The notes under the pieces were generated by a model. That model was not told where the DNA came from. It searched no databases and saw only the letters and a list, made by a program, of their open reading frames with translations. A stretch of 64,000 bases of DNA from Geosiphon pyriformis (lineage: Eukaryota; Glomeromycota; Glomeromycetes; Archaeosporales; Geosiphonaceae), in the NCBI GenBank assembly GCA_016748015.1, contig JAAOMT010000094.1:128520-192519 (forward strand). Reading direction: 5' to 3'. Position 1 is the stretch's first letter. The number at the start of each line of letters is the position of its first letter. The position numbers and the translations under genes are program-made. Of this stretch, positions 12,601 to 25,249 are shown piece by piece.

Positions 12601-13449
12601 TATATATTTTAAGAACTCTTTTTTTGTAATTATTGTTTTTTATAACTAGTTTATGTAATTAAAAAGATAATATTAGTATTTTTTTTGTTTAACTAAAAAA
12701 AATTATTACTTTAAAATATTTTTAAGACTAAACTGCTTAATTTTTTCTTTAATTATATTGTTTTTAAAATTAATAATTTAATTTTTCAAGTTAATAATCA
12801 TATTTGTTTTATTTTTTACTTCTAATTTTTATTATTGTCAATATTTTGTTATTATAATCTTTAAGTTTTTGAAAATTTTAAATTTTGTTATTTTAAAAAC
12901 TGATACTTTAAATAAAAATTGTATTTAATAAATAATTTTTAGATGTTATTATTGCTGTAAATATTAAAAATTAAATTATTTAATTGTAAATTATAATGTA
13001 TTTTTATTTTTTTCTAAATTTGCTCTTAAGTCTATTAATAATTTTACTGCTTTTATTTTGTTTTTTGTTAATATAAAGTTTTATGTTAAAGTTGTTGTTT
13101 TTCTAGTTTTTTTATTGTTATGTTTTTGGTTGTTTTTATTATTAATTCGTATTTAATTTAAAATTAAATTTTTTGTAATCTTAGATCTTTAATTTAACTA
13201 TATTAATTTAGTTTATTATTAAATCTATTGGTTTTTTAATTATTTTAGTTACTATTTTTTTGGGTAAAAATATACATAAAAATCACAAAATAAAAAAAAT
13301 TAAGTTATTATAACAAATATTACTGAAAAATTTACTTATTTTTTGGCTGGTTTTTTTAAAAACTTTGCTAATTTTAAAACTAAAATAAAATTTAGTAACA
13401 TAAATAAATATAAAATTGGTATTATTAAAATATTTTTAAATATTAATAA
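9600..13449. other. Extremely AT-rich, strand-asymmetric tract (unreadable transposon remains)
   Basis: Almost no open frames and very few C or G. The plus strand is A-rich with scattered C up to about 12.2 kb. It then becomes T-rich with scattered G to about 13.4 kb. The same two composition types characterise the plus and minus coding strands of the eroded retroelements further right. The likeliest reading is very old element sequence, possibly two elements in opposite orientation, decayed past recognition. This is inference from composition only. Confidence 0.4.
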
Positions 13450-14135
13450 TATTATAGATTAAAATAACAAGCTAATAAATAACAAACAAAACAGAATTAT
13501 ATGATAATAAAATTAATTAAAAAAAACTTAACTTTAAAAAATAAATTAAATTAATATAAATTTAATATATAAGATTAGTTTTATAAATATTTTAGTTATT
13601 ATTTTTTTTAAAAAATACTAAAAATAGAAAAAAAGTCTGGATTTTTAACAAAAAATAATACATTAATATAATTTTATATTTTATATTAATGCTTTTAAGA
13701 TTTAATATCAGATATTAATTATATTTTTTAATAATATTTATTCAATAATTTTCAAATCTAAAAATTATATATAAATATTAACAATAATTTTTTATTTACA
13801 AATGTTTAAATACTTGAAAAAATTAGAAAAAATAAATAAATAATATAAAAAAAATTGAATATTTAGAAGAAATTTTTATTATTTTAATATCTTGTATTTT
13901 TTTAATATGTTTTTTTATAGCTAAAAAACTTATTACTTATATAATTATTTAAAATAATCAAATATTTGATTAGTAATTAAGTCAATAATTAGATTAATAA
14001 TTAGATTAATAGTTAATAAACAGATTATTAATTAAGTTATTAATTATTATTTAAAAATAAAATAGCTAATTATATAATATTAGTAATTAATATATGTAAT
14101 AATTAATAAAAACTATAATTTTTAATCATAATATT
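13450..14135. repeat. Dispersed LTR-like repeat, copy A
   Basis: Matches 27983-28580 in the same orientation over most of its length. Shared blocks include CTAATAAATAAC, AAAATAAATTAAATTAATAT, TTTTATAAATAT and AATAATTAATAAAAACTAT. The start reads TATTATAGATT here and TGTTATAAATT in copy B, consistent with an LTR-type TG terminus that decayed by G to A. Each copy lies about 100-150 bp beyond the 3' end of a minus-strand LINE (LINE-1, LINE-2). Confidence 0.6.
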
Positions 14136-14281
14136 ATTTTTTTAAAAAAAATTAAGCTTTAACAAAATTAAAACTATTTATAAAATATTTTAATAAAAGA
14201 GTTTTATTTAATTTAAAACTAACTAACTTGGTAAAATTTTTTGTTAATAAGATATATAAAATTTAAAATAAAATAAGCTTT

Positions 14282-17181
14282 GTATTTATTTATTTATTTA
14301 ATGAGTATAGCTTAACTATTATCTAATATACAAAAACAAAGCAAAATAAATCAAACTAAACATGGCTTATGTGTTGTTTATACATTACCAGCCATTTGGT
14401 CTAATTAAGACAATACTATATACTAATAAAAACTCTTGTATTATTATTCAAATTAAAAAAAAACAAACACTGTCTTTATAAGCCAAAACTGACAGCAAAA
14501 AATTCAGTGATACCAAGCAAGTGAACCACTTCTTTAGACAGAAAACTGAACAAACCATATAATAAAACAAAAACCTTCCCTATATTATAAATTAGGCTAT
14601 TTTTATCTATATTTACCCTAAACTTAGATCTTAACAGCCAAAAATTACTATAATAGTCATCAGCCAAATAGCAGACAAAATTAACTACCATTAACATTGC
14701 TTTTTTTTATTAGTAAAAACAGATACTGTTTTATCAACCCATTTTTTAAAAACAAAATCTTTGTACAAAACAGTATATATATTAATATCAAAAGCTTCTA
14801 AAAGAATATGTAACACCAAAGATAATATTAGAAGATGATTTTTTACCAAGGATTTCCACAATTTAATATAACTAAACAAAATATCAGAATGCACAAAAAC
14901 ATCCACAGAGCAAGTAAAAACATAATTAGATAATTCTATATTATTATACATCAAACACAAAACACTTAAATAATTTTTGTTATATAGTTTTTTGCAAACA
15001 GCCACCAGCAATCTTTTGTGAACAGTTTTTATTAGATATGTATGTAAAGTAGCTGATTTTTTACTGGTAAATCTAACCTAGCATATAAGAGTTTGAATGT
15101 CATACTAAGGCAATATATATCTAATTCATGTATCAAATAACTAAACTGTCTAAAATATCTGCACCAGGACTTACTTTCCATAAAATTCAATATACAGTTC
15201 AGTAAATATTTCAAATAAAATGGTAAGCATTACCCAAAACAACCAAACTATTCATAACAAAAAACTTTTCATAAATTTTAATAAAAAAAACCAGACTTGA
15301 CTGTGCTGTAACACAAGTCAAAGCATCTGTATAATAATTATTTATAATGTCTAAATAATTTTTTATCTTAACTTACTTAACTGAAATGTTTTTAGACTTA
15401 ATCAAATTAGCAATATAATGCCTTTCTATTTAATACTTATTATGAAAGTTAGGCCAACTCTGTTTACATTCCGACAAACATATAATTAAAGCTGCTTGGC
15501 TATCTATATGTAAGACAACTATGCAAGATAAGAGAACACACTTCAAAGTCAAAGCTATTATCTGCAATTTTGATAACATAAAGAACAGCAATCTATGCAT
15601 CTTAATACCAATATTTATTTCAATCTCAGAGAAGTAAGCTGTTGCTTCACAAGCAATGTCTTTTGTACTCAAATTTTTCAGTAAATCATCAGTGTAAATA
15701 TTTATTGCTCCAGCCCAAATCTTATATAAACGTTTATGAACATCTAAGAAATTGTCTAAGCAAAAAAAGTTAGAATAGTTTAAGTCAGTAACACCACCAC
15801 TAGATCTTAATTAGCAATCATTTATATATGTTAATGCCTTATTGAACCAGACTGGTACTGGATCTCTTAAACTCAATTTTTTTCAACACCAAAAAATTCT
15901 CCAATTCATAACTAAACCATGTTTGGTCAGCAAACAATCTCCAAAGGCTACACTAAAATATTTCAAAGAATGTATTACATTAAAATAGTAGGTCTCTTCA
16001 AAAATTTTTAACATCAAATAGCAACCAAGACCACAAAATACATAAGATAAAATATTAGCCAAATAGATTTTAGTGTCCAAGAAAATCCTTATAATTTTCA
16101 CTAAAAAATTATTTATAGAATTGACTTTTAGCTTAATCAAAAACACAAAAAATTCAGAGATACTTATATAAAACTTACAAATCTAAAGCATAATGTTCAA
16201 ATAAATGGCCAAAAATCTTAGATGAGTTAGAAAATTCAATTACCAAAGCAACTTTGGCTTTAGTCTGTATTTGCTCAAAAGACTTCAAACTATAAAGAAA
16301 AGAATAATATAAAACTTTATTAGAAAAATTCTTTGACAGATAAGTCTTAAACTTGAGCTTCTTTTTTATTATAGTATCTCATTTTTGACACACACTTTTG
16401 GCAACAAAACTGAATTGCATATGATAATTGATAATAGATTACAAGACTGCTGAAACCAAATAAGAGAATTGTTTATCAGATATTGTCTTTTTGAGAACCA
16501 TATTCGAAAAAAACCTAATATTAAATTGTGCTTTAGCAAGACTCAGCTTAAACAATCTTTTTGTTGATAAAAAAATACTCAGATATCTATGAAATTTACC
16601 ACTTTTTGCAATAAAAATGGGTTGTCCAATGATGTACAACAAAGCATCAAATATCTTCTGGTTGATAAAAATGATAACAGTCTTATTATTATTGATAGAA
16701 ATGTTATTGATCACAAAAAATTCATTAGCAATATTCAGAATGTATTAAGTTGAGACTTGACTATTTTTTACTTATATTGTGTTATTAACAAAAGCACCAG
16801 CTGCAAAAAATGAGAATTTACTATCACTAATCTCTATCTGGCCAGTTTTAACCACAAAATTAGAGTTGATTCTGTATCCACATAAATGCTTCTGCTTCTT
16901 AATTTTACATAGTAAAAGATCATAAAAAATTTTTTAAAGAAGTAAAAAAAAGATCTCACTTTAATCCAGTTTATCATGAACTTTGTAACCACTTAAAAGG
17001 CCAAAGTCAATCATTATTCTATTAATTCTGTTTTCATGAATGTTCCCAAAAAATCTTATAAATTTACTGTATATTTTAATACATTCTAGACTAAATCTCA
17101 AATAATACCACCCAACAGAATCATAGACTTTGTACATGTTCTGTAAAACCAACCAAATTTTCTGATCTTTTTTTAAAGCAT
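14282..17181 (-). mobile_element. LINE-1: decayed non-LTR retrotransposon, 3' half
   Basis: Read on the minus strand this is the second half of the ORF2 of LINE-3 (47523-54296). The RT core is 'LQNMYKVYDSVGW' (from 17152) with 'RFFGNIHENRINRIMIDFGL'. The thumb region is 16714-16439 ('SINNNKTV', 'SLAKAQFNIRFF', 'YLVSAVL'). A block at 16146-15883 ends at a TGA homologous to that of LINE-3, and RNase H fragments with 'LHIDSQAAL' lie at 15672-15430. The C-terminal part continues at 15011-14476, followed by a short 3' UTR and an (AAAT)n tail at 14300-14282. Many stops and shifts make it non-coding. Similarity stops abruptly at 17181, where an LTR begins. The ORF1, endonuclease and upstream RT parts were not found to the right. 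Confidence 0.85.
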
Positions 17182-18121
17182 TGTTACCAGTAGAATTTTA
17201 GCTATTAATTAGCATAAAATTACTCTTTTAATTCTTATTATTAATTAGTATATATTATTATCATTTCAATTATCACTTATTAGTTAATCAAATTATTAAA
17301 TATTATCTTTTAATTAATAACTCAATTTGTACCATAAAATTAAGATGATCAAATTACACAATACTCCGAATTATTTAATATTCAAAATTCGCCAAAATTA
17401 GCAAAAATTGGCCGAAATAATTAATAGTTTGTAAAAATAATTTGTAGTTTGCCAAAATATACTTTTAGTTTGCCAAAATTATAACAAAGAGAAAAATGCA
17501 AGTTTAAAGACTAGTACAATAACAAGTTGTATAAAAAAAAAGCTTTTTTTTTCGAGAAAATATATCTTATTTTAGATATTTTAATTAGAACAAATCATCT
17601 TATATACATCTTTATAAAATCAAATAAAAATTAAATATTCAAAAACCAAATTTTTAATTATTATATTTGAAATTCACAAAAATCTAACTAATGTTTTGAA
17701 ATTGATTAGCTACCAATTTCAATAATCTGTTAGTGACTCCAGACTTGAATAAAAAACATTTCTTTTGACAAAATTCTATTTTTTTTATATTTTTCTTTAT
17801 TTTTTTATTATAATCATTAGAGTAGCCTACAGACAAGATTCTTGTAAAAGAGTTGACTTTTACAGTAAAGTAATTACACATTCTTAGCAAGCTTCCAGAC
17901 AAGCAATTCTTAAAAGAGAATTGACATTTACTACAATGTAATTACATAAAGTAATTGGTATAGAATTGGTTATTCTATTGATAAGCCCAGCAGTTTAAAT
18001 TATAGAAGATAATTTGAGGATAAATTCAGTTATTAGAGGTTTAACTACTTTCAAAAAATGTAAATTTATAACCAACAGGCATTAACAATATTCAAAAAAA
18101 AACCAAAAATCTTTAGTAATA
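17182..18121 (+). repeat. 5' LTR of gypsy-1
   Basis: Begins TGTTACCAG exactly where LINE-1 similarity stops and ends CCAAAAATCTTTAGTAATA directly before a primer-binding-like site. The end corresponds to the gypsy-2 LTR end (CCAAATAATTATCTATAACA), with the terminal CA changed to TA. Its length of 940 bp equals the 941-bp gypsy-2 LTR. Inside are a run of (A)GTTTGCCAAAAT repeats (17430-17485) and an imperfect 66-bp tandem duplication (about 17829-17950, both units starting AGACAAG). No matching 3' LTR was found after 25.2 kb. Confidence 0.65.
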
Positions 18122-18139
18122 TTTGGTGTTCTTTCACAA
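18122..18139 (+). promoter_or_regulatory. Presumed primer-binding site of gypsy-1
   Basis: TTTGGTGTTCTTTCAC follows the LTR end directly. The gypsy-2 site after its 5' LTR reads TTTGGTGCTTCTTG, so the TGGTG core and position are conserved. A TGG start pairs with the CCA end of a tRNA. The tRNA species was not identified. Confidence 0.55.
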
Positions 18140-18229
18140 AAACAATACAGCAATAACAACTTCAAAGTGACAATCACACCAAACACAATAACTCTAGAGT
18201 ATTATCAGTTGATTTACATTTACTGCAAG

Positions 18230-19960
18230 CAAAGATTCAATATTTAAGATGGAATTGAAATTTTTAAGAAATCTCTATACTAATATATTGAAAATCACAT
18301 CAACAATTATCTTTTTGAAAACTACAATATTTCAGAAATTAGAAGCAATCTTTACAATAATTTATTGCATTATTTACACCTGGAAACTGAAAACCTTAAC
18401 AGTGAAATACTTAACACCTACTTTCAAGAACTCAACTTTAATATTATTCAATATTGTGAAAAAAAATACTCAGTACAGTCCAAATACTCTCTTGACTTTG
18501 AATTAGAACCAAAAAATAGCAACAATGGAAAGCAAAAAAAGACATTTTAAGTTAGTCATACAACTTACAACATACTAAAAATAACTGCCAAATACTTACA
18601 AACATCTAAACAAAGAATCAGTGTCAAATTACCACTTTCTATTACATTATTTTCAATTTTATTTGCTTAACTACAAACATTAAACTCACTACTTATTCAT
18701 TTCTCAAGACCAGAAAATTTCCAGTTATCTAAAAGTTCTACTCAACAGCAGAAACCAATATTAACCAGCACTAATCTTCTTGATTACTTAGAAGAAAACC
18801 AAAGTAATCATTCAGAAAACTTGAAAAGTAAAGAAACTGAATCAAAACAAGAAGAAATTACCAAAAATAAAGAAAAAATAACAACTGCTTATATTGCAAA
18901 GATTCTAAAATTTACTAATAAAGATAATAATACCAGTCTTTAAGAATAGCTTGACAAAGTTCAGAAAGCAAAAGATGCAAATAAATAGATGGCAGCAAAA
19001 ATATTAAAAACAATCTCATAATTTTTTCAAAGAACAGCAAAAAAATGATTTGAAAACTTAAATGACCTCTTTGAAAACTGGCAAGCATTTAAAAATGCTT
19101 TTTTACAACAATTCACTAACAACAATACTTTTATTATTCTCCAAAATTGCTTTTGCAATATCAAACAAGTAACATCTGAAACTGTTATAACTTATTTCAA
19201 GAGGTTCAACAAACTTTTTTAACAAATTCAACAATTGAAAACCAATGAATACTATTCTAATATTCAGATTTTGGATCAGTTTATAGCAGAATTAAAAAAC
19301 AAATTAATCAAGAAAGTTTATTCTTATGCTCTAATAAACTTAGCTATAGTCATTTGACATACAAAAAACTATGAAATAGCAATGGAAGAAGCAAACCATA
19401 CCAAACTTGTGAATTTTGCTATTGAAGAAACCAGCTCAGCAGCTAAAAAAAAATTAACCAACTTACAAAGAAGATTGAAAACTATTTCACCAACTAACAA
19501 CAACAGCAACAACCACAAAAATATCAGTTATTCTAACAATGCAATCAAAACAACTATTCTTTATCATTTAATAATCAACCACAAAGCTGTCATTATTGCA
19601 AAATTCTAAGACATTGGAAATAAGATTGCAAAAAATTACAATAAGACTAACAAAATAAAAGTAATCAACATTACTCTTTACTATAACAATTTTATTACCA
19701 ACTTCTACCACCAATTTATTACTTACCAAAATCACAAAATTAATACAGTTACTATTAATCTGCTTTACAATCAATGCAACAACAAAATCAATAGCCTCTA
19801 CCAGTTTAGTAATATCAATTATTATCTACTCTGCTTGAAAATTGGTTCACCAAAACCAATTCATACTTTAAAATCAATTTTAGAATAATAACAACAGAAT
19901 CAACTTAAACAACCAATTAGTTTTCCGAAATTCTGGTCAGCAAAGATCCAATTACTATTA
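18230..19960 (+). pseudogene. gypsy-1 gag (degenerate)
   Basis: Capsid-like protein of a Ty3/gypsy element, broken by many stops. The N-terminal part includes 'LHLETENLNSEILNTYFQEL' (from 18371). The retrotransposon-gag core spans about 18950-19450 ('FENLNDLFENWQAFKNAFLQ', 'YEIAMEEANHTKLV'). A CCHC zinc knuckle lies at 19588-19629 (CHYC-x4-H-x4-C) with an in-frame TAA between the His and the last Cys. A Gln/Asn-rich tail follows. Most stops sit where Gln, Arg or Trp is expected. The role would be packaging of element RNA into particles. Confidence 0.8.
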
Positions 19961-19989
19961 TACTTAACTCAGTTATCTCATAATATCTG

Positions 19990-20560
19990 AAGAATTGGAT
20001 TTTCAACAGACTAAACTTTTTGAAAGTAAAGCTACAGCACCAAAACAAAACTTTTCCAACAATACCATTTTACCAGCTCAAATTGCCCAAAATGCCAACC
20101 TTTCAAATACATTTCCATTCGAATTTAAAGCAAATAAATTATCATTCTTGCTTAGTAATACAGCAGTTAATAAACAAAAAGCAATTATTGCTATGTACAA
20201 AGAAGCTGAAGTTAAAGAAAAACCAATTTGATTAATCTTAGATAGTAGATCTGCTGGAAGCATTATTATCTATTAATTAATACAACAACTCAAATGAAAT
20301 GTTAACTACTTAGTCCAAACAGTTATTGTCACAGCAAATAGTATAAAAAAAACACCAGTAGGAGAAATTGATAATTTTTCTTTCACAATTAATGGAATTA
20401 TCATTCCAGGTAAAGTCTTTGTTATAGATGCACCCTAATACCAAGCTCTGGTCAGAAATAATTAGTTTTTTAAGACTAATACAAACCTAGACTGGAAAAT
20501 TCAGGAACTTAAAATCTTATATCAAAGAAAATACACTATAGTACTTATAACTTATAGAAC
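19990..20560 (+). pseudogene. gypsy-1 aspartic protease (degenerate)
   Basis: The retropepsin active site reads LILDSRSAGS (Asp codon at 20241). The usual DSG/DTG has become DSR, a G-to-A type change. 'TPVGEIDNFSFTINGI..PGKVFVIDAP' follows, then a frame resembling 'YQALV.N.W' with stops. It would have processed Gag-Pol. Confidence 0.75.
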
Positions 20561-20759
20561 TTCCAACAAATAATCAAAAAAAGCTTCTGTGTTTAAATTT
20601 AAAAAGAAGAAGTAAATGGCAATTACTGAAATTTTTATGGCTCTTGGATTAACATCCAATTGGGCTGAGAAAACAGAACAAGAAATTTTCAAAAAAACAA
20701 GAAGATAGAAGAAAGTTTGTTATTTAATACCAGAACCATAAAAAAAACTATTAGACATC

Positions 20760-21370
20760 TTACTAAAATACAAAAATTGCAAAAAAAAGCTTTCATCTAT
20801 AAGAGTTTGTATATTTTTAGAAGAAAAATATAAGACCTGCACCTGCTATTTTTGTAAAACTTACCATAAAAAATGATTTGAATTTCCAAAAAGAAGTGGA
20901 AAATGGGACAATATTTCTTGTCTTACATATAAAAAAATACTACCAAAATAATACAACTAGATTAATGTTGCAATGAAAAAAAGAGTCTATAATCAAATCT
21001 GTCAATATGCTTTATCAATTACAGAAAAAGTAAAAAAACACTATTCAATACTGTTTACAACAGTGTTTTTAATAAACTATATTATTATTCATATAATGCC
21101 AAAATAATCTATAAACTGGCCATAATTCTAATCAATAGAAGAACCAAAGAAAATGTTTATTAAATGAAAAAAGCTGAATATATTGAGTACACTATGGAAT
21201 TAGCTGGGTTAAATTATAAAGATGAAGTAAAAACCAATTACCAAATCTTAAGCCATATTTATCTGACCCAAAAAGCTTAAATTTAATAATTAGAGCAAAT
21301 AAACATTCAATTATGTAAAGAATGCATTATGCCTTGTAATAACAAATAATGTCCAGAATGCTATGCTCTT
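20760..21370 (+). pseudogene. gypsy-1 Cys-rich module between protease and dUTPase
   Basis: Two Cys clusters can be seen. The first has 'KNCKKKLSS' and a later Cys, then 'CTCYFCKTYH', then 'GKWDNISCLTY' (20770-20940; the last Cys of CLxC is Tyr here). The second is 'LCKECIMPCNNK' followed by stop and 'CPECYAL' (21313-21371), a zinc-ribbon-like CxxC pair. The same order appears in gypsy-2 (36250-36900). I know of no name for this module. Metal binding is inference from the Cys spacing. Confidence 0.6.
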
Positions 21371-21504
21371 AACATTCCTTTGCCCAGCAAAAACAATGAA
21401 GACAAAATTGAATTTGGAGAAACTGACTATAAAAAAGACACCAACAATCTTAATTTATCTTTTTGAAAACCAATTAGCCATACAACTCAAGTACTTTAAT
21501 AACA

Positions 21505-21915
21505 ATGGCCAAGGAATTAAACCAGAGAAAGCTCACGAAATTAATGCAGAATATAATCTACAATATTTAGAGAAAACCACTTTGGTTCTTTAACAAAAAT
21601 TCTTAACAAAAATCAATCTTAAAATTGCTTTTGAAATTTTACCAAGAGCAATAATTTAAATTGCTTCTCAATCATCCTTAGCTAGCAAAGAAATCAACAT
21701 TAAAAAAAAATTATAAATGCAAAATACACTAAAAACATCATTATTATGCTACAAAATAAAACTGAAAAATCATTTAAAATTAAACATGCAAAAAAGATTG
21801 CTCAAGCTATTTATCTATTCTTAATTAATATTTCAGGTTTGCAGTTAGTCAACAACAGAGAACAATTAGAGAAAAGTGAAAAAAAACCCAAGGTTATGGT
21901 TTAATTGAACAATTT
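21505..21915 (+). pseudogene. gypsy-1 dUTPase-like domain (degenerate)
   Basis: The trimeric dUTPase motifs come in order, in two frames. Motif 1 is 'EKAHEINAEYNLQY' (21523-21566; the family has DAGYDL). Motif 2 is 'IASQSSLASKEI' (21659-21694; family GRSSLA). Motif 3 is 'KIINAKYTKNI' (21706-21740; family GVIDxDYxG, Asp changed to Asn, Tyr kept). Motif 4 is 'HAKKIAQAIYL' (21784-21816). Motif 5 is 'KTQGYGLIEQF' (21883-21915; family RGxxGFGSTG). dUTPase converts dUTP to dUMP and keeps uracil out of reverse transcripts. Loss of key residues and the frameshift make it inactive now. Confidence 0.8.
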
Positions 21916-22439
21916 ACAGTTCCAGTAAATATAGTCTTTAATGCACAAAATGAATCTTACCAGATTCTTTATCTTTCTCAACCAATTACCATGTTACTTT
22001 TTGGAAAACATCACGAAATTTATACTTACTCAAAACTTACTACCACCCAAAAATTTTTTGAATTCAATAAACAAATCTGTTTAAAGCATGAAATCTTAAT
22101 TTCAAATGTTTATATACTAAAAGGAATGAAAAAATTTCGAGTTACTTTCTACAATTCCAACAATTATCTCATCATTTTATTGATAAGATTAGAAATTAAA
22201 ATTATACATAGCAACATCTTTCAAGATGAAACTTTTTAAATTGTTTCTAATTTTATCAAAATTGTGAGACATATCTTGCTACCAAATCCAAACATTATTC
22301 TTACTACTGAAAACTACTATCTTTTAGATAAAAAACTCTCTCAAATTAACATGAGTTTTTTGGAACTCCAACAACAAAGACAATTAAAGCAACTTATTGC
22401 TGAGTATGCTAATATATTTGCTAAAAACAACAATAATCT

Positions 22440-23170
22440 AGGAAAAACAGATATTGTTTAACACCAAATCCATACAGAAGATGCTTTATCAAAACACTAA
22501 TAAACATATTAAGTTCTACCTACCAGTTACCAATTCATAAGGAAATAGATTCAAAAAATGTTCAAAAATAAATTGATTCAATTATCAAGAAGTTCTTGGA
22601 TTTTACCAGTAGTTTTAGTTAAAAAAAAAACAGAAAAATCAGATTTTGCATTAACTATTGCTAATTGAACAGTATAATAATTGAAAATACCTACTCTTTT
22701 CTAAGAATTAATAACATACTAGATGCTCTAATAAAAGCCAAGTTTTTTTCAACTTTAGACTTGAAAAGTAGATACTGGTAAGTCGAAATAAACCCAAAAA
22801 ATTGCTTTAAAACAGTATTTACCACTCAAGAAAAAAACTATAAATTTAATATTATGTCATTTAAACTTTGCAATACACCAGTAACATTCTAACAACTCAT
22901 AGATGTTGTATATAAAAGAATCTTATGGCAATCAGTAGTTGTCTATTTTGATAATACTGATATGTATTTATCAAGCTTTGAAGCTTACTTTATTCATCTG
23001 CGAGAAGTTTTTTAATGATTATGGAAAGCAGAATTAAAATTAAACATTGAGAAACGTTATTTTGGAAAAACAAGTTTAATTTTTCTTGGACATATTGTTA
23101 ACAAAGATAAAATTAAACCAAATCTGTGAACAATTAATGTTGTTAAAAACTTTTAAACTTCCAAAAATAC
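22440..23170 (+). pseudogene. gypsy-1 reverse transcriptase (degenerate)
   Basis: Ty3-type RT. Visible parts are 'IHKEIDS', 'FSTLDLKSRYW' (motif A), 'VFTTQEKNYKFNIMSFKLCN' (motif B region), 'VVVYFDNTDMY' (motif C near 22943; the catalytic YLDD-type pair reads FDN) and 'FLGHIVNKDKIKPN'. Multiple stops interrupt it. With the second catalytic Asp changed to Asn, polymerase activity is lost independently of the stops. Confidence 0.85.
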
Positions 23171-23229
23171 TACAGAGCTATGAAAATTTGTAAAATTAGT
23201 TTTCTACTATTGGAAATTCATAAAAAGAT

Positions 23230-23620
23230 TCTCAGAAATTATCATATTACTCAATTATCTCACCAACAAAAACATTTTATATCAATGAACTAAAGAACAA
23301 CAGAAAGCTTTTAAAACTCTCAAAACAAAATTAACAACAGTCCTAGTTCTTGCTTATCCAAACTTCAACAAATAGTTCCAATTAATTACTGATGCTTTAT
23401 ATATAGCATTTGGTGTTATTCTATTACAATTAAATAAAAATAGCCAGGAGCAAGTTATTGTCTATGCCAGTAGAAAATTCAAACCAACAGAACTCAAATA
23501 TGGCTTAACAGAATTAGAAGCTGTTACAGTTATTTGAATTCTTAAATATTTTCAACAATATTTAAAGAATAAAAAAAATTTGACATAATAACTGACAATA
23601 TTGGTCTTAAAAAGCTCAAT
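23230..23620 (+). pseudogene. gypsy-1 RNase H (degenerate)
   Basis: Ty3-type RNase H. Visible parts are 'LITDALYIAFGVILLQ', 'VIVYASRKFKPTELKYGLTE' and 'LEAVTVI', the last followed by a stop where Trp is expected. It directly follows the RT connection region. Its role is removal of the RNA template strand. Confidence 0.8.
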
Positions 23621-23840
23621 AAAAAGAAATCAAAACAAAGTGCCAAACAATCTTGATGGAATAATTTCTTTGTAGACTACAAATATATTATATACTACAA
23701 ACTAGGCAAATTATATACAAATGTAAATAGCCTTTTCAGAATAAGACAAGATTAGAATCTACACCAACAAACTACTAATTTAACAACAATCAACAACAAA
23801 AACAATAGATCTTGAAAACTACAACAACATTAAAAACTAT

Positions 23841-24830
23841 TTGGGAACTCTTACCATATTAGAAAATTGGTCTTCAAATGAAAAATATCGATTACAACAT
23901 CAATCAAAACAATATTTCATACACTACAACAAAATTTATTATCAAAACCATAAAAACTCAACCAACCTATTTAGATTAGTACAAGAAAACAAAAAAGAAA
24001 CAATCCTTTACAACATACATACAGACTCTTTATTAACATACTTGAAAAGAAATAAAACAATTCAAAGAATTCTTGAACATTACTTTTGGCTCCATATGCA
24101 AAAAAACATTTGATAATATGTAGAATTTTGTAATAATTATTAAAGAAAAAGAGAAATTCACCTCACAGAATCTTTAAATCCAATCAAAGTTGGACAATTT
24201 TTTAACAGAGTTGGAATTAATTTAGTCGAATCACTACTTATCACAATCCAAGAAAATTGTTATATTGCAGTTGCAATAGATTATCTTACCAAATAGCATG
24301 AAGCTAGAGCCATCCAAAAAACAAATGCAAAATCAGTAGCAAATTTTATCTATGAAGACATTATTTGTAGACATGAATGCACAATTGAACTTTTATTTAA
24401 TCAAGGAACACATTTTGTAAACAATTTAATACAAAAAATTTGTTAATAATTTAATGTTAAAAAACTTTTATTATTACTCTATTATTCACAAACAAATAGA
24501 TTAGTAGAACATTTTAACAGAACATTGTGTGAATTATTAGCCAAAGTCTTAACCAATTTTAAGCAGCAATAGAATATCTTTATTCTATCAGTATTACTAA
24601 TATACAGAACACTAAAACAAGATATTATAAAACACATATCATTTGATCTTATTTATGGAAGAACAGCAATATTATCAATTAATTTTACAGTAAAAACATA
24701 CTCAATACAACCAATCAATGAAGAAAACTTTCAAGAAACACTGAAAAGAAGAATCTACATTCTCCTTAGTACATTAGAAAAAAAAAAACAAATAGCAGCT
24801 ACTTATATTAAATACTTTTAAGCTCAACAA
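23841..24830 (+). pseudogene. gypsy-1 integrase (degenerate)
   Basis: An open stretch (23841-24113) ends in 'RILEHYFWLHMQKNI', the H.YFW segment of the zinc-binding region. The catalytic core follows as 'VGQFFNRVGINLVE' (first Asp lost), 'AVAIDYLTK', 'LLFNQGTHFVN' (second Asp changed to Asn) and 'TNRLVEHFNRTLCELLAKVL' (Glu kept). Stops occur throughout. It would have inserted element cDNA. Gypsy-1 itself appears to have landed in LINE-1. Confidence 0.85.
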
Positions 24831-25200
24831 AAAGAAAGACATGACAACAAACTGCCACTAGTTATCAACAAATTTAAAATTGGAACTAAAGTTTTCTTAT
24901 ACAAAACTAAGACTAAAAAACAATAGAGTAGAAAATTTGAACATAAATAGAATGAACTATTTTATATTCATGAAATTTTAGACAATAGATCATATAAATT
25001 AAGACTTGATGACAAAGTGCTAACAAAAGTTGTACATGAAGATCAATTAAAACACTATTATTCCAGAAACAATTCTGAATCATTAATTTCAGAAATTAGT
25101 ACACACTTTTTTTTAATTAATTTTGAAGATATTTCTTGAAATTTAGAACCAATAGTTACAATAGAACAACAACCAAACTTGAATATTTAATTTAACAATT
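24831..25200 (+). pseudogene. gypsy-1 pol C-terminal tail
   Basis: Continues the integrase: 'AQQKERHDNKLPLVI..FKIGTKVFLYKTK', then 'IHEILDNRSYKLRL', then 'VVHEDQLKHYYSRN', then 'NLEPIVTIEQQPNLNI' with a terminal TAA. This is the integrase DNA-binding and SH3-like tail seen in gypsy-type elements. No chromodomain was recognised. Similarity ends at about 25.2 kb. Confidence 0.7.
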
Positions 25201-25249
25201 TTACAATAACCTCTTTAATAATATACAAAACATAAAACAAAAATAGTAA

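Noticed and set aside
17430-17485. Regularly repeated GTTTGCCAAAAT units, considered as a CRISPR-like array
   Set aside because: Units are too short, unevenly spaced and lie within an LTR of a eukaryotic retroelement. No spacers or cas genes are present.
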